From the NCBI RefSeq assembly GCF_000807925.1, contig NZ_JRVC01000011.1, positions 62,001 to 126,000 on the forward strand: a stretch of DNA of 64,000 nt, in the 5' to 3' direction. Position 1 is the first letter of the stretch; each line of letters starts with the position of its first letter. The translations under genes and the position numbers were made by a program. The notes under the pieces are model-generated. The model searched no databases, had not been told where the DNA came from, and saw only the letters and a list, made by a program, of their open reading frames with translations. Positions 1-7,251 of the stretch are shown one piece after another. This stretch comes from Novosphingobium subterraneum (GTDB taxonomy: Bacteria; Pseudomonadota; Alphaproteobacteria; Sphingomonadales; Sphingomonadaceae).

Positions 1-55
1 GCCGGTGTCGAGGTCCGGACGGAACGGGCGCTTGGCGCGACGCATGTCAGCGAGC

Positions 56-325
56 TTAAGCCGCATGGCCGCCCTCCTTGCGAAGCATCAGGACAAAGGC
101 ATAGTTGTCGACACTCTTGCGCAAAACCAAAGTCTTGCGCCCGTAGCGGGTGCGGCTAAGCACCTGATTCTTCAGGAGTCCGAATACGGTGGTCCTGCCC
201 AGCGACAAAATCCGGCAGGTTTCCTTCACGGAGTAGAAGTGAGGCGGGTCATGGGGCAGCGCCCCGGGCCGGTAACGGGAAGTGTTCAGGTCTTCGGAAA
301 AGTCCGACTGATTGAGTTGATGCAT
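56..325 (-). CDS. AlpA-like helix-turn-helix excisionase/regulator
   Basis: Small DNA-binding protein of about 89 residues. The central part (HFYSVKETCRILSLGRTT, then a basic wing ending in LRKSVDNYA) matches the winged helix-turn-helix of AlpA/excisionase proteins, which typically control integrase genes and excision of islands. An ATG at 337 is possible, but the ATG at 325 has GGAGAG four bases upstream and is preferred. It is on the same strand as the island integrase at 7252-8553, about 7 kb away, so a role in excision is inferred. The 200 bases between it and the plus-strand gene at 543 form a divergent promoter region with no motif I can name. Confidence 0.75.
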   Translation of the reverse strand: MHQLNQSDFSEDLNTSRYRPGALPHDPPHFYSVKETCRILSLGRTTVFGLLKNQVLSRTRYGRKTLVLRKSVDNYAFVLMLRKEGGHAA

Positions 326-542
326 GGTGCTCTCCATTGGTTGTGGAGGCTCATTTTTAGATCAACTTCCGAGGCCCCCTGGGCAGCTGGGACAGGGTGC
401 AAATCGCAGAAGCCTCTAGCCCCCCTCCCGTTGCTGTCGGTGATACCCACAGAACCATCTTTGGCAGATTTAAGTTGCACGATGCACGGGCTATCTGTGC
501 AAGAAAGACCCAAATTTCGGGGCGAATCGGGAGGTAGTTGGT

Positions 543-1304
543 GTGGCTAGGACCAAAAAAGGTGGGGTGATTCGCGGCAGCAGAATCCCGAAGTCAGATG
601 TCGCTGCGCGGTTCCGAAACGCCTACCGATCGAACCATGGCCGGACCGGCTTCGAAGGCGACTGGGACGATTTCGTCGAGAGCCTCAACGCAAAACTGCA
701 AGAAGCAGTAGGCATTCTGGCGGGGGAAGATACCGCTCCATACTACCAACCCGCCAACGTCCTGAAACGATGCGTATATGAACTGGTTCTTGATCTTGAA
801 GATGCCGGAATGTCAGACAAGATCGACGATCTGATTGACCATATTCGTGTCGCTCACGAAGTCGGAAAGCCGTTCGGAGATCGGCGTGTCCTGCGCACGC
901 TCCGCAAAGCGTGCGAGACGAACACATTCTATTACATCCTTCTCGGACTTGAAGGGACAACCATCAAGACCTTCAGCCTCAGTAAGAGCAACGTTACGCG
1001 GTTTGCCCAACAGCTAAACTATGCCCGGCGGCATAGGGTGCCGCCCGAGTTCCTAATTGGTTTCCTCATGCAGACAGGCGGCATCGGGCAGGTCTGCAAA
1101 CGTGCAGGCGAGCCGAAGCGGGTGGAAAAGTGGTTTGCCGACCTCAGAAAGGCTGACAAGGCCAAGCGTAGATTGTCGTTACTGACCGAGGCCGATCCGC
1201 CGCTGGTTCTCAGCGAGGATGTCGGTGTAGGGCCTGCCGTCGATCTTGAACCGGCCGATCAGCTCGCGGCTGGTCATGGTGGTGCCATCGAGCGTGGCGG
1301 GTAG
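543..1304 (+). CDS. Hypothetical protein, antisense-overlapping 3' end
   Basis: GTG start preceded by a good GGGAGG ribosome-binding site. The product is basic at the N-terminus, mostly helical in character and has no motif I recognise. Residues up to about 210 look like a normal coding sequence. The last 42 or so residues (after about 1173) are antisense to the secreted-protein gene that ends at 1179, and their Gly/Ala/Pro-rich composition looks like a shadow reading frame. Either the two genes really overlap tail to tail by 126 bases, or an older junction near 1175 removed the original C-terminus and the frame now reads into the neighbour. Confidence 0.6.
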   Translation: MARTKKGGVIRGSRIPKSDVAARFRNAYRSNHGRTGFEGDWDDFVESLNAKLQEAVGILAGEDTAPYYQPANVLKRCVYELVLDLEDAGMSDKIDDLIDHIRVAHEVGKPFGDRRVLRTLRKACETNTFYYILLGLEGTTIKTFSLSKSNVTRFAQQLNYARRHRVPPEFLIGFLMQTGGIGQVCKRAGEPKRVEKWFADLRKADKAKRRLSLLTEADPPLVLSEDVGVGPAVDLEPADQLAAGHGGAIERGG

Positions 1305-1673
1305 GTCTTCGAGGCTGACCTGATATCCCGACCCATTGTCGGTGACGCGGAAGTAGAACCGGTCGATGGAAACCCTAAAAGCCCTACCATCCCGACCAGT
1401 CTTGACCAGATTGTACGAGGCCCCGCACACCACAAAGCTTGCCCCGGTGACGGCGGGGCTGGGTATGCCGACGTCACCGAACCTGCCATCGTCGCCGATG
1501 ATGACGCGGGCGAAGGGATAGCTCTGCGACCATTCCCCGATCAGACGGGCGGCATTGGCGCGGATACGACTGTCCAGACAGAGCTGCGAGGCCACTGCCG
1601 CGTCCATTGCGGCGGCGTTGCCACCCAGCAAAGCCAGACCTGCGGCAAGAGCGATAGATGCAATTCGGATCAT
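1179..1673 (-). CDS. Secreted hypothetical protein
   Basis: 164 residues. The N-terminus is a clear Sec signal peptide (MIRIASIALAAGLALLGG, then AAA before the predicted cleavage near residue 22), so the mature protein is periplasmic or secreted. Two cysteines (CLDSR and VVCGASY) could form a disulphide. No family is recognised. It lies 21 bases downstream of a lipoprotein gene on the same strand and is probably the last gene of a three-gene envelope operon (3499 down to 1179). Confidence 0.7.
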   Translation of the reverse strand: MIRIASIALAAGLALLGGNAAAMDAAVASQLCLDSRIRANAARLIGEWSQSYPFARVIIGDDGRFGDVGIPSPAVTGASFVVCGASYNLVKTGRDGRAFRVSIDRFYFRVTDNGSGYQVSLEDLPATLDGTTMTSRELIGRFKIDGRPYTDILAENQRRIGLGQ

Positions 1674-1694
1674 GACTTGGCAGCCTTGCGCTGG

Positions 1695-2405
1695 TCAGTT
1701 GCCGTGCGGGGCGTAAAGTTCATCCTCGGTCGGCTGGCGGCGTGATGGGGGCTGCGCCTCGCTGGCAGCGGCAGCTTCGCGGGCAGCAGCTGCTACATCT
1801 GCTGCGGCGTCCCCAGCATCGGCGGCATCGTTCGCCGCGCTGTCCGCCTCGGAGCGCGCGCTGCTCTCGGCTGAGCTTGCGCCACCAGCTTCATCGGACG
1901 AGGTATCGCGTTGCCCGCTTTCGGCCGGGGCCTGACCATTGACCAGCAATCCGTCACGGATGCTGGCGGGATCGACGGCGACCGTAAAGGCCGCAGTCCC
2001 CGGCTCCTCGGTCGGCTGGGTAAAGTTCACGGACCATCGCAGGCGCGGGATGGTTACAATGTCCTGGCCCGATGTCGCGGTGCTGGCATCGATCTGGAGG
2101 GTGCCGCCGCAGATGATCTGCTTGAAGGGCGCGCCGGAGGGCGTGGCTCCGGTATAGACGCCCACCTCGGTGAACGTGGTGCGGGCCTGTTCCAGTGACT
2201 GGGTCATGTTGATGCCAAAGAAGGCGGCGGTGAGTACCCGATCGGCAGCCGCTTTCAGCATCATGTTGCGGACTTCCTTGCCCAAAACGTCTTGAACGTC
2301 GGCGCGCTGACAGGCGACAACCGCGTCGGTCACCGCTTGGTCAGCCGTGGGCGCGCAACTGGCGAGCGCGAACGGCAGCGCCGCCATGGGGAAACGAACC
2401 TTCAT
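1695..2405 (-). CDS. Putative lipoprotein with Ala/Ser-rich tail
   Basis: 236 residues. The N-terminus carries a lipobox (FALASCA), predicting lipidation of Cys17 and membrane anchoring. A globular region (about 20-150) is followed by a low-complexity tail rich in Ala, Ser, Asp and Glu (about 160-225), probably an extended linker. Family unknown. It sits between the PH-domain membrane protein and the secreted protein, all minus strand with short gaps (38 and 21 bases), which suggests one cell-envelope function. Confidence 0.7.
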   Translation of the reverse strand: MKVRFPMAALPFALASCAPTADQAVTDAVVACQRADVQDVLGKEVRNMMLKAAADRVLTAAFFGINMTQSLEQARTTFTEVGVYTGATPSGAPFKQIICGGTLQIDASTATSGQDIVTIPRLRWSVNFTQPTEEPGTAAFTVAVDPASIRDGLLVNGQAPAESGQRDTSSDEAGGASSAESSARSEADSAANDAADAGDAAADVAAAAREAAAASEAQPPSRRQPTEDELYAPHGN

Positions 2406-2443
2406 GGGAATACCTCGTGATGTCTGGTTAGCCGGTTGATCGG

Positions 2444-3499
2444 TCAGAGAATGCAGGCGTGGAACTGGGCGCCGTCCACTGAGACCACGCCGGGCGAAAT
2501 CTGTTCGACGGTCATCACCATGTCGGGCGCATCCTCGCCCTCATCGGTTCCGGTGCGGATCTTCATGAGCCGAAGCGCCGAGAGGCTCTTGGTCGCCGGG
2601 TCGAAGGAGAACGCACCAATGTAGCTGGTCGAGCGCCCCACGTCGGACCGGTAGAAGTAGTCGGAAATCCGCAATCCCGTATCCGATGGCGCACGCCCAA
2701 ACTGCATTCCAACCTTGCCGTCGCTACCGTTGCAGAACTCGCCGGGCTTGCCGGAGCCATCGATGAGGGCGACTGGCCCGCTGCTGGATTCGCCCGTCAC
2801 GAACTCCGACCAATCCGCCAGCATTTGGTCTGCCGGAGGTCCGCTTTCAGCCGGGGAGGTCGCACCTATGTCGCCGCCCTCGGTCTCTCCGGCGTCGGGG
2901 CTGTTCATGCCGATGACAATCAAGAACATGAAGAGGCCGAACAGGACTACAGCAACCTTGCCGATCACCGGCATATCTCGCCAGACGCCCCCCGTTGATG
3001 CAGGCTCTGAACTGGTGCGTTGCGCGCTACCCTGTCTGCTCGATTCCGAGTTCGACCAGTGGCCAGAGTGTTCTCTGGACCCAATCGCCGGGCCGATGCG
3101 CTTGAGACCCTCCGAGGTCGGACTTGGCTGGTAGCTGTCGATAGATCGCTGCTGCTGGGCTGCCATGGCCAGCCGCTCGATCGAAGGCGTTGCAATTGCC
3201 GCCTGAATGGCGCGCAACACGTTCTCGAACGGCACCAACTGCCGCTTGGAGAAAAAGACCGTGTTGGGGTCGGTGGGCGTGCCGGTGCGTGTGGCAGTGC
3301 CCGCAGCCAGCACGAGAACGATCTTGCCCGGTGACAGGAAGCCGGGGCGGAAAAACTGCACGGACTTGATGCTGGCCAGCGGGATCATGTGTTCGGCATC
3401 TGGGCCGTCAAACAGGAAGCCGCGCTGCCGCCGGGTGATGACAAGATGGTGCTCGAACAGGTCGATGGTGGCGTTGGTGCCGGAAGCGTGCAGGCTCAT
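2444..3499 (-). CDS. PH-like-domain protein with one membrane helix
   Basis: The frame is open to 3610, but the ATG at 3499 has GAGGTG seven bases upstream and starts the conserved region (351 residues). Residues about 8-105 resemble a bacterial PH-like domain of the DUF4429 type (DLFEHHLVITRR, SIKSVQFFRPGF, NTVFFSKRQ). A Ser/Arg-rich linker follows, then one hydrophobic helix (VAVVLFGLFMFLIVIGM) and a C-terminal domain of about 130 residues with two cysteines. Likely topology is cytoplasmic PH domain, membrane helix, periplasmic domain. First gene of the envelope cassette; its leader contains the folded segment at 3621-3758. Confidence 0.7.
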   Translation of the reverse strand: MSLHASGTNATIDLFEHHLVITRRQRGFLFDGPDAEHMIPLASIKSVQFFRPGFLSPGKIVLVLAAGTATRTGTPTDPNTVFFSKRQLVPFENVLRAIQAAIATPSIERLAMAAQQQRSIDSYQPSPTSEGLKRIGPAIGSREHSGHWSNSESSRQGSAQRTSSEPASTGGVWRDMPVIGKVAVVLFGLFMFLIVIGMNSPDAGETEGGDIGATSPAESGPPADQMLADWSEFVTGESSSGPVALIDGSGKPGEFCNGSDGKVGMQFGRAPSDTGLRISDYFYRSDVGRSTSYIGAFSFDPATKSLSALRLMKIRTGTDEGEDAPDMVMTVEQISPGVVSVDGAQFHACIL

Positions 3500-3620
3500 G
3501 CTGCACCTCGCACTGAGTCCCAGAGGGAGCAGCGTTGTCGCCCACCAAGATTGTTGTGTCGTTCCCCCAGCCCCAAATGCGCCTCCCCATGTATCGGAGG
3601 CACCGGGCAAAGCCGGGTGT

Positions 3621-3758
3621 TAGGAACCCTAGGAGACCCAGGGCGCCGCGCTTTTAAGGCGCAAACCCCTGGACATAACGCGGCCACCCGGCCGAGTGAA
3701 CTCGACCGGCGTCCCCAATTAGAGGTTCCTACGCCTCCCCTGCTCGATTGAGAGCAGG
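3621..3758 (-). ncRNA. Highly folded intergenic segment, candidate structured leader or small RNA
   Basis: The 313-base gap 3500-3812 holds no gene but has strong secondary structure. An outer stem pairs TAGGAACC (3621-3628) with GGTTCCTA (3724-3731). Inside are a nested stem (3638-3643 with 3667-3672, extended by 3644-3647 with 3658-3661) and a 10-bp hairpin with one mismatch (3688-3697 with 3700-3709). A perfect 7-bp hairpin, CCTGCTC/GAGCAGG, follows at 3739-3758. This gives a three-way-junction shape. Both flanking genes are on the minus strand, so it would sit in the 5' leader of the PH-domain gene. No Rfam family is recognised, and the transcribed strand is a guess. Confidence 0.4.
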
Positions 3759-3812
3759 TGGCGTTGCTATGCGGCGGACGCGCCGATTGTTCAAGATGCT
3801 GGCGGGCCATGG

Positions 3813-4169
3813 TCAAAGGTCCATGGCCGTCATGATGGTGATGGCCCGCATGGTGATCGTCTCATCGGCCGCATCAGGTGAGCCGAACCCCGGGTTGTTC
3901 ACGTCGTAAGCGTCGATCTTCCAGTAGTAGCGATCACCATCCATGATGACCTCTCCGAAGTCGTGCTCACCCCACGGGTCATTGCCGCCCGTGAAAGTGT
4001 CGAACTCCCGGACCCTTCGCAGCAGGTCGGTCAGTTCCGGGGCGCCCATGGCCGCCACTGCGCGGGTGAGGACGACCTTGCCGCCGATGCCGGTCTTGCG
4101 CAGCCGGTCGTTCAATTCCTGTATCTTTCGCGTGCGCTGCAGGCGCGACGCATCTTCGTGGCGATCCAT
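3813..4169 (-). CDS. DUF3768 family protein
   Basis: 118 residues from the ATG at 4169 (MDRHEDASRL); the longer frame upstream has no family character. The sequence follows the DUF3768 pattern from memory: IQELNDRLRKTGIGGKV, VREFDTF, then NDPWGEHDFGEV and YYWKIDAYD. The family is common on alphaproteobacterial plasmids and genomic islands and has no established function. It precedes the folded non-coding segment. Confidence 0.75.
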   Translation of the reverse strand: MDRHEDASRLQRTRKIQELNDRLRKTGIGGKVVLTRAVAAMGAPELTDLLRRVREFDTFTGGNDPWGEHDFGEVIMDGDRYYWKIDAYDVNNPGFGSPDAADETITMRAITIMTAMDL

Positions 4170-4293
4170 GCCAACGGTCCTTGTTTTGATGATCTTGCGG
4201 GGAGCCGGACTTCCGGCACTGAGGGGCAGCGGCCGCGCGACCGGATCGAGAGTTGGTGGCTGATGGCGATCAGCCGCGCGACACGCCTGCTGG

Positions 4294-4932
4294 CTACTTG
4301 GTCTTGGCCACTGCCCTGATCCCTTCGAGCAGCTTGTCGAGAACTGGCTTGGCCGCAAGTGCTGTCTGCATCGCCTTGGCAAAAGGCTGCACTGTCGGCG
4401 TCAGGTCGTTCTGGGCAAAGCCCTGCGCCAGCTTCTCGGCGGGGATATGGATCGGCACAAACAGTGCCAGATTAGCATCGTCGCGAACGAAGCCCTTTTC
4501 CAGCACTGGGCCGATCACCTTCATGTCCTTGATGGCTGCTTGGGCGTGCTCCTGTAGGCCCCTGCGGAACATCAGTTGAACGCAGAGTTGTGATGGCACC
4601 GTCTTCGTGACGGCCGCGATCCAGGTATGTTCGTATTCGTCCTCGTCGGCGGATATCTCGGCCACCTGCAGCCACATATCCCCAGTGCCGACGCCGCGCG
4701 TCATCTTCCACTCGGGGCACACCACCTGCGGCGTCCATTCGTTCTCAATGAACTCCCATGGGCTGGTCACGACCTTTTCGATTGCGACGAGCGCCTCGGA
4801 CATCATGCGCTCACTGAGAGGGCCTGCGGCGTGGAAGAACTGTGTCTCGATCTCACCTATGCTGCGGACAACCTTCGCCGCGAGTTCCGGGTCTTGGCGG
4901 TTGGTGGCCTTGGCGCGCTGTTCGTGGTCCAT
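4294..4932 (-). CDS. Hypothetical protein
   Basis: 212 residues from the ATG at 4932 (MDHEQRAKATNRQ). The open frame reaches 4974, but this start begins the more gene-like sequence. The product is soluble, alpha/beta in character, with a tryptophan-rich middle (SPWEFIENEWTP, TGDMWLQVAE) and a helical tail. There is no signal peptide, membrane helix or familiar motif. It is 124 bases upstream of the DUF3768 gene on the same strand and may share its transcript. Confidence 0.6.
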   Translation of the reverse strand: MDHEQRAKATNRQDPELAAKVVRSIGEIETQFFHAAGPLSERMMSEALVAIEKVVTSPWEFIENEWTPQVVCPEWKMTRGVGTGDMWLQVAEISADEDEYEHTWIAAVTKTVPSQLCVQLMFRRGLQEHAQAAIKDMKVIGPVLEKGFVRDDANLALFVPIHIPAEKLAQGFAQNDLTPTVQPFAKAMQTALAAKPVLDKLLEGIRAVAKTK

Positions 4933-5668
4933 GCTGCTTGTATCCTTGTGCAGAGGGAGGCCCCTGAAGGGCACTCCTCCGGCACGCGCCGGTCTTGCAG
5001 CAAAGCCTGCGGCATCCTCGGATCACCCGATAGACACGCAAGCGAATACCCGGTCAGGATCACCTGACCGTCCCTTCATGGACCTCAATTTTCGAGAGTG
5101 CGCCGGAGCGGGAATTGGCCTGCCGAGACGCTCGGTGTTGCGAGCCAAATGCCATATCCGGTGCAGCGCAAGCATATGGGAAACTGCCAAAAAAGTCAAA
5201 AGTGGTTGGTTTTTGCTGGCTGCGCATGGCTGGGCCTGAGTTCCGAATTTTACGTAGTTCCTGACGCCCAGCCGTGCCGATTCGCAGCTACCCTTGAGTG
5301 GGTCGAGCCGATGCAGAAACGACCGAGGCTAGGACAAAGGCCCGTTCCCTCGCGAAGGGGTGAGCGGCACGGTCTATCGACATAACCTGCGCTCGGAGGT
5401 CGGTCCGCCCGGGAGAACTGACACCGCGAATCGGTCGGCAGCGGACCGGAGCTTGGATGGCAGAGAAGAGTAGAGCGGCGGTAGAACGTAACACCGAGTC
5501 ACATTTTGGCGCGAGACCACTCTGCTAGCCCTCTGTGCATACAGTTTCTTGGCGGCGCCCACTTGGAGTACACGCCAGTCTATCCCATAAACTTGTAACC
5601 GTCATTTGGGGTTTGAACAGAGAAGCATGAGTTGATATCCATGCTGGATATAACGCGAGGGATGTGTA
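4933..5668. other. 736-base non-coding gap upstream of kwaA
   Basis: No convincing gene on either strand; short frames here lack ribosome-binding sites and typical composition. A 10-of-11-bp inverted repeat centred on GGCTGGGC/GCCCAGCC spans 5228-5273. The right-hand part is richer in A+T and should contain the promoter of the Kiwa operon. Confidence 0.5.
5613..5654 (+). promoter_or_regulatory. Candidate kwaAB promoter with ATATCC dyad
   Basis: TTGAAC (5613-5618) and TATCCA (5636-5641) lie 17 bases apart as a weak sigma-70 pair. A perfect dyad, ATATCC-N5-GGATAT (5635-5651), overlaps the -10 position about 18 bases before the kwaA GTG and could be an operator. Inferred from sequence only. Confidence 0.3.
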
Positions 5669-6259
5669 GTGCAATTCCGACTTATTACGGCCCTCATCGT
5701 ATTCATTGGATCCTATCTGCCGCTGAGCCTGATTCTCCTCGCGCAGAATTTTGATTTTTCGGCTGTTAGAAATCAGTTTTGCTGGCCGATAAATGAGAAT
5801 GCATGTGTAATCCCAATAAAAAGTCCAATATTCTCGATCGGGTTATTTTCGCTCACTCTCCTCTGTTTAGGCGTCACCCTCGTGGCATTACGAGCTATTC
5901 GCCCATCAATTGATGTGGAGGTCATAGAAGCCGAGTACGTTCCGACGGATCTGATGAATTACACCCTGCCCTACGTTGTCTCGTTTATGAGCATTGATTA
6001 TCAAGAGACAGGAAAGTTCATTGGGTTTCTCGTGTTTCTCGTTTGGATGTTCTGGATCACGTACCGGGCCGGACAGGTAATCCTTAACCCTGTCCTGATC
6101 GCGCTCGGGTGGAGGCTTTACACAATCAGTTATCGCTTCGCAGGAAGCCCCAACGTCTTCAAGACGAGCGCACTCTCCAAAGGTCACCTGAATCCAGGCA
6201 GTCACAAGCAATATCCACTGCAGGAAATCCAGATCATGAAGCCGGAGGTTCCAGCCTGA
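5669..6259 (+). CDS. kwaA: KwaA, membrane component of Kiwa anti-phage system
   Basis: GTG start with an AGGG ribosome-binding site about eight bases upstream; 196 residues, close to the usual KwaA length. Strong hydrophobic segments lie at about residues 5-26, 52-76 and 117-150, with a weaker one near 100, fitting a small polytopic inner-membrane protein. The segment after the last helix (NPVLIALGWRLYTI) resembles KwaA from memory. It is followed one base later by a KwaB-like gene, the diagnostic Kiwa arrangement. In Kiwa, the membrane protein is thought to sense phage at the envelope and act with KwaB. It sits between an island integrase and unknown genes, a typical place for defence cargo. 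Confidence 0.82.
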   Translation: MQFRLITALIVFIGSYLPLSLILLAQNFDFSAVRNQFCWPINENACVIPIKSPIFSIGLFSLTLLCLGVTLVALRAIRPSIDVEVIEAEYVPTDLMNYTLPYVVSFMSIDYQETGKFIGFLVFLVWMFWITYRAGQVILNPVLIALGWRLYTISYRFAGSPNVFKTSALSKGHLNPGSHKQYPLQEIQIMKPEVPA

Positions 6260-6260
6260 A

Positions 6261-7184
6261 ATGCCGCTACCCCAAAAATTCGCAGATTTCGACATTCCCA
6301 ATGCAGGTGTCACCGTCTGGCTGTTTAAGAAGTCGGGCGGTGCTGGTGGCGTCGCCCCCGTCTTTACCGGTCATTGGATCGCGACTACGGACGAGCTGGA
6401 GGCAGCGCTTAAAGAGGCAATAGCTGAGGCGCGCGACGCTATTGAGGAGGTCAACCCCTACAACCTTCTGGCCCAGAACAATGAGGCTAGCGTCCTCAAT
6501 ATAGGAACGCTTGAGACGCATGCCGACCGGATTGTCGCCGCCTCCGCCGATGCTCTGCAACAGCGGAAGGTCAGAAACCTGCGGCAGATACAAAATACAG
6601 ACTTTTACGTCATCAAGCTAACGAGCGGTGGTGACGTCCTGCACGCTGTGCGCAAGACAGATGCTTCATGGCGGTCGAGCAGACGCGGAAACTACATTGA
6701 TGTTTTGTTCCGCGACGAAGGTCTGGAACTTGACGATGCTCCGCAATTCTCCCTTTCCAAATACGTAGATTTCTTCATCGTGGATGACCAAATCCTGATC
6801 AAGGAGAAGAATAAGTTTGAGTCGATCGTGAGCTATCGCCAAGCGCATGAGAACGACTTTGCCGAATTACAAGCCGAGCCCCTGTTCGCGGGCCTTTTCA
6901 CAGACCTCGCACCCCTTGTGGCGTTTGTTGGGACTAACAAAATACAGCTTCGGCGGATTTGCGCTATTCGTCAGAAGGGGCACTATCAGGATCAGGCCTT
7001 TATGGCTCGACTCCGACAACACCATGCGGAATACCAGCTCAATCTCGTGTTTGACGCAAATGGGCGAATCCAGCCTACTGACGAAACCTGCTCGGACATT
7101 ATTACCGCCCTTCTTGACCATAGGTTGTCATCGGCGTTCTCGGAGAATGTTTACAACGTACCAGATGCTACACAGGTCAATTAA
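6261..7184 (+). CDS. kwaB: KwaB (DUF4868), effector of Kiwa anti-phage system
   Basis: 307 residues, the expected KwaB size, starting one base after the kwaA stop, so translation is probably coupled. The middle (FSLSKYVDFFIVDDQILIKE, then KNKFESIVSYRQAH) matches the DUF4868 pattern from memory: a hydrophobic DFFI-DD stretch followed by an FE..L.Y helix. There is no signal peptide or membrane helix, so it is cytoplasmic and presumably recruited by KwaA. KwaB is reported as a DNA-binding protein that interferes with phage replication and late expression. The gene ends 67 bases before the convergent integrase gene, making Kiwa the integrase-proximal cargo. Confidence 0.85.
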   Translation: MPLPQKFADFDIPNAGVTVWLFKKSGGAGGVAPVFTGHWIATTDELEAALKEAIAEARDAIEEVNPYNLLAQNNEASVLNIGTLETHADRIVAASADALQQRKVRNLRQIQNTDFYVIKLTSGGDVLHAVRKTDASWRSSRRGNYIDVLFRDEGLELDDAPQFSLSKYVDFFIVDDQILIKEKNKFESIVSYRQAHENDFAELQAEPLFAGLFTDLAPLVAFVGTNKIQLRRICAIRQKGHYQDQAFMARLRQHHAEYQLNLVFDANGRIQPTDETCSDIITALLDHRLSSAFSENVYNVPDATQVN

Positions 7185-7251
7185 TGGTATCGGCAGTTCC
7201 CGGCTGGCACCGACGCTGACGCCAACTGATCCGACCGATCAGGGCTGGTCG

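Noticed and set aside
1..45. Possible start of a minus-strand gene running off the left edge
   Set aside because: An ATG at 45 opens 15 codons, but there is no ribosome-binding site and too little sequence to judge.
5098..5385. 95-codon plus-strand frame upstream of kwaA
   Set aside because: Atypical composition, no ribosome-binding site and no recognisable pattern; more likely non-coding.
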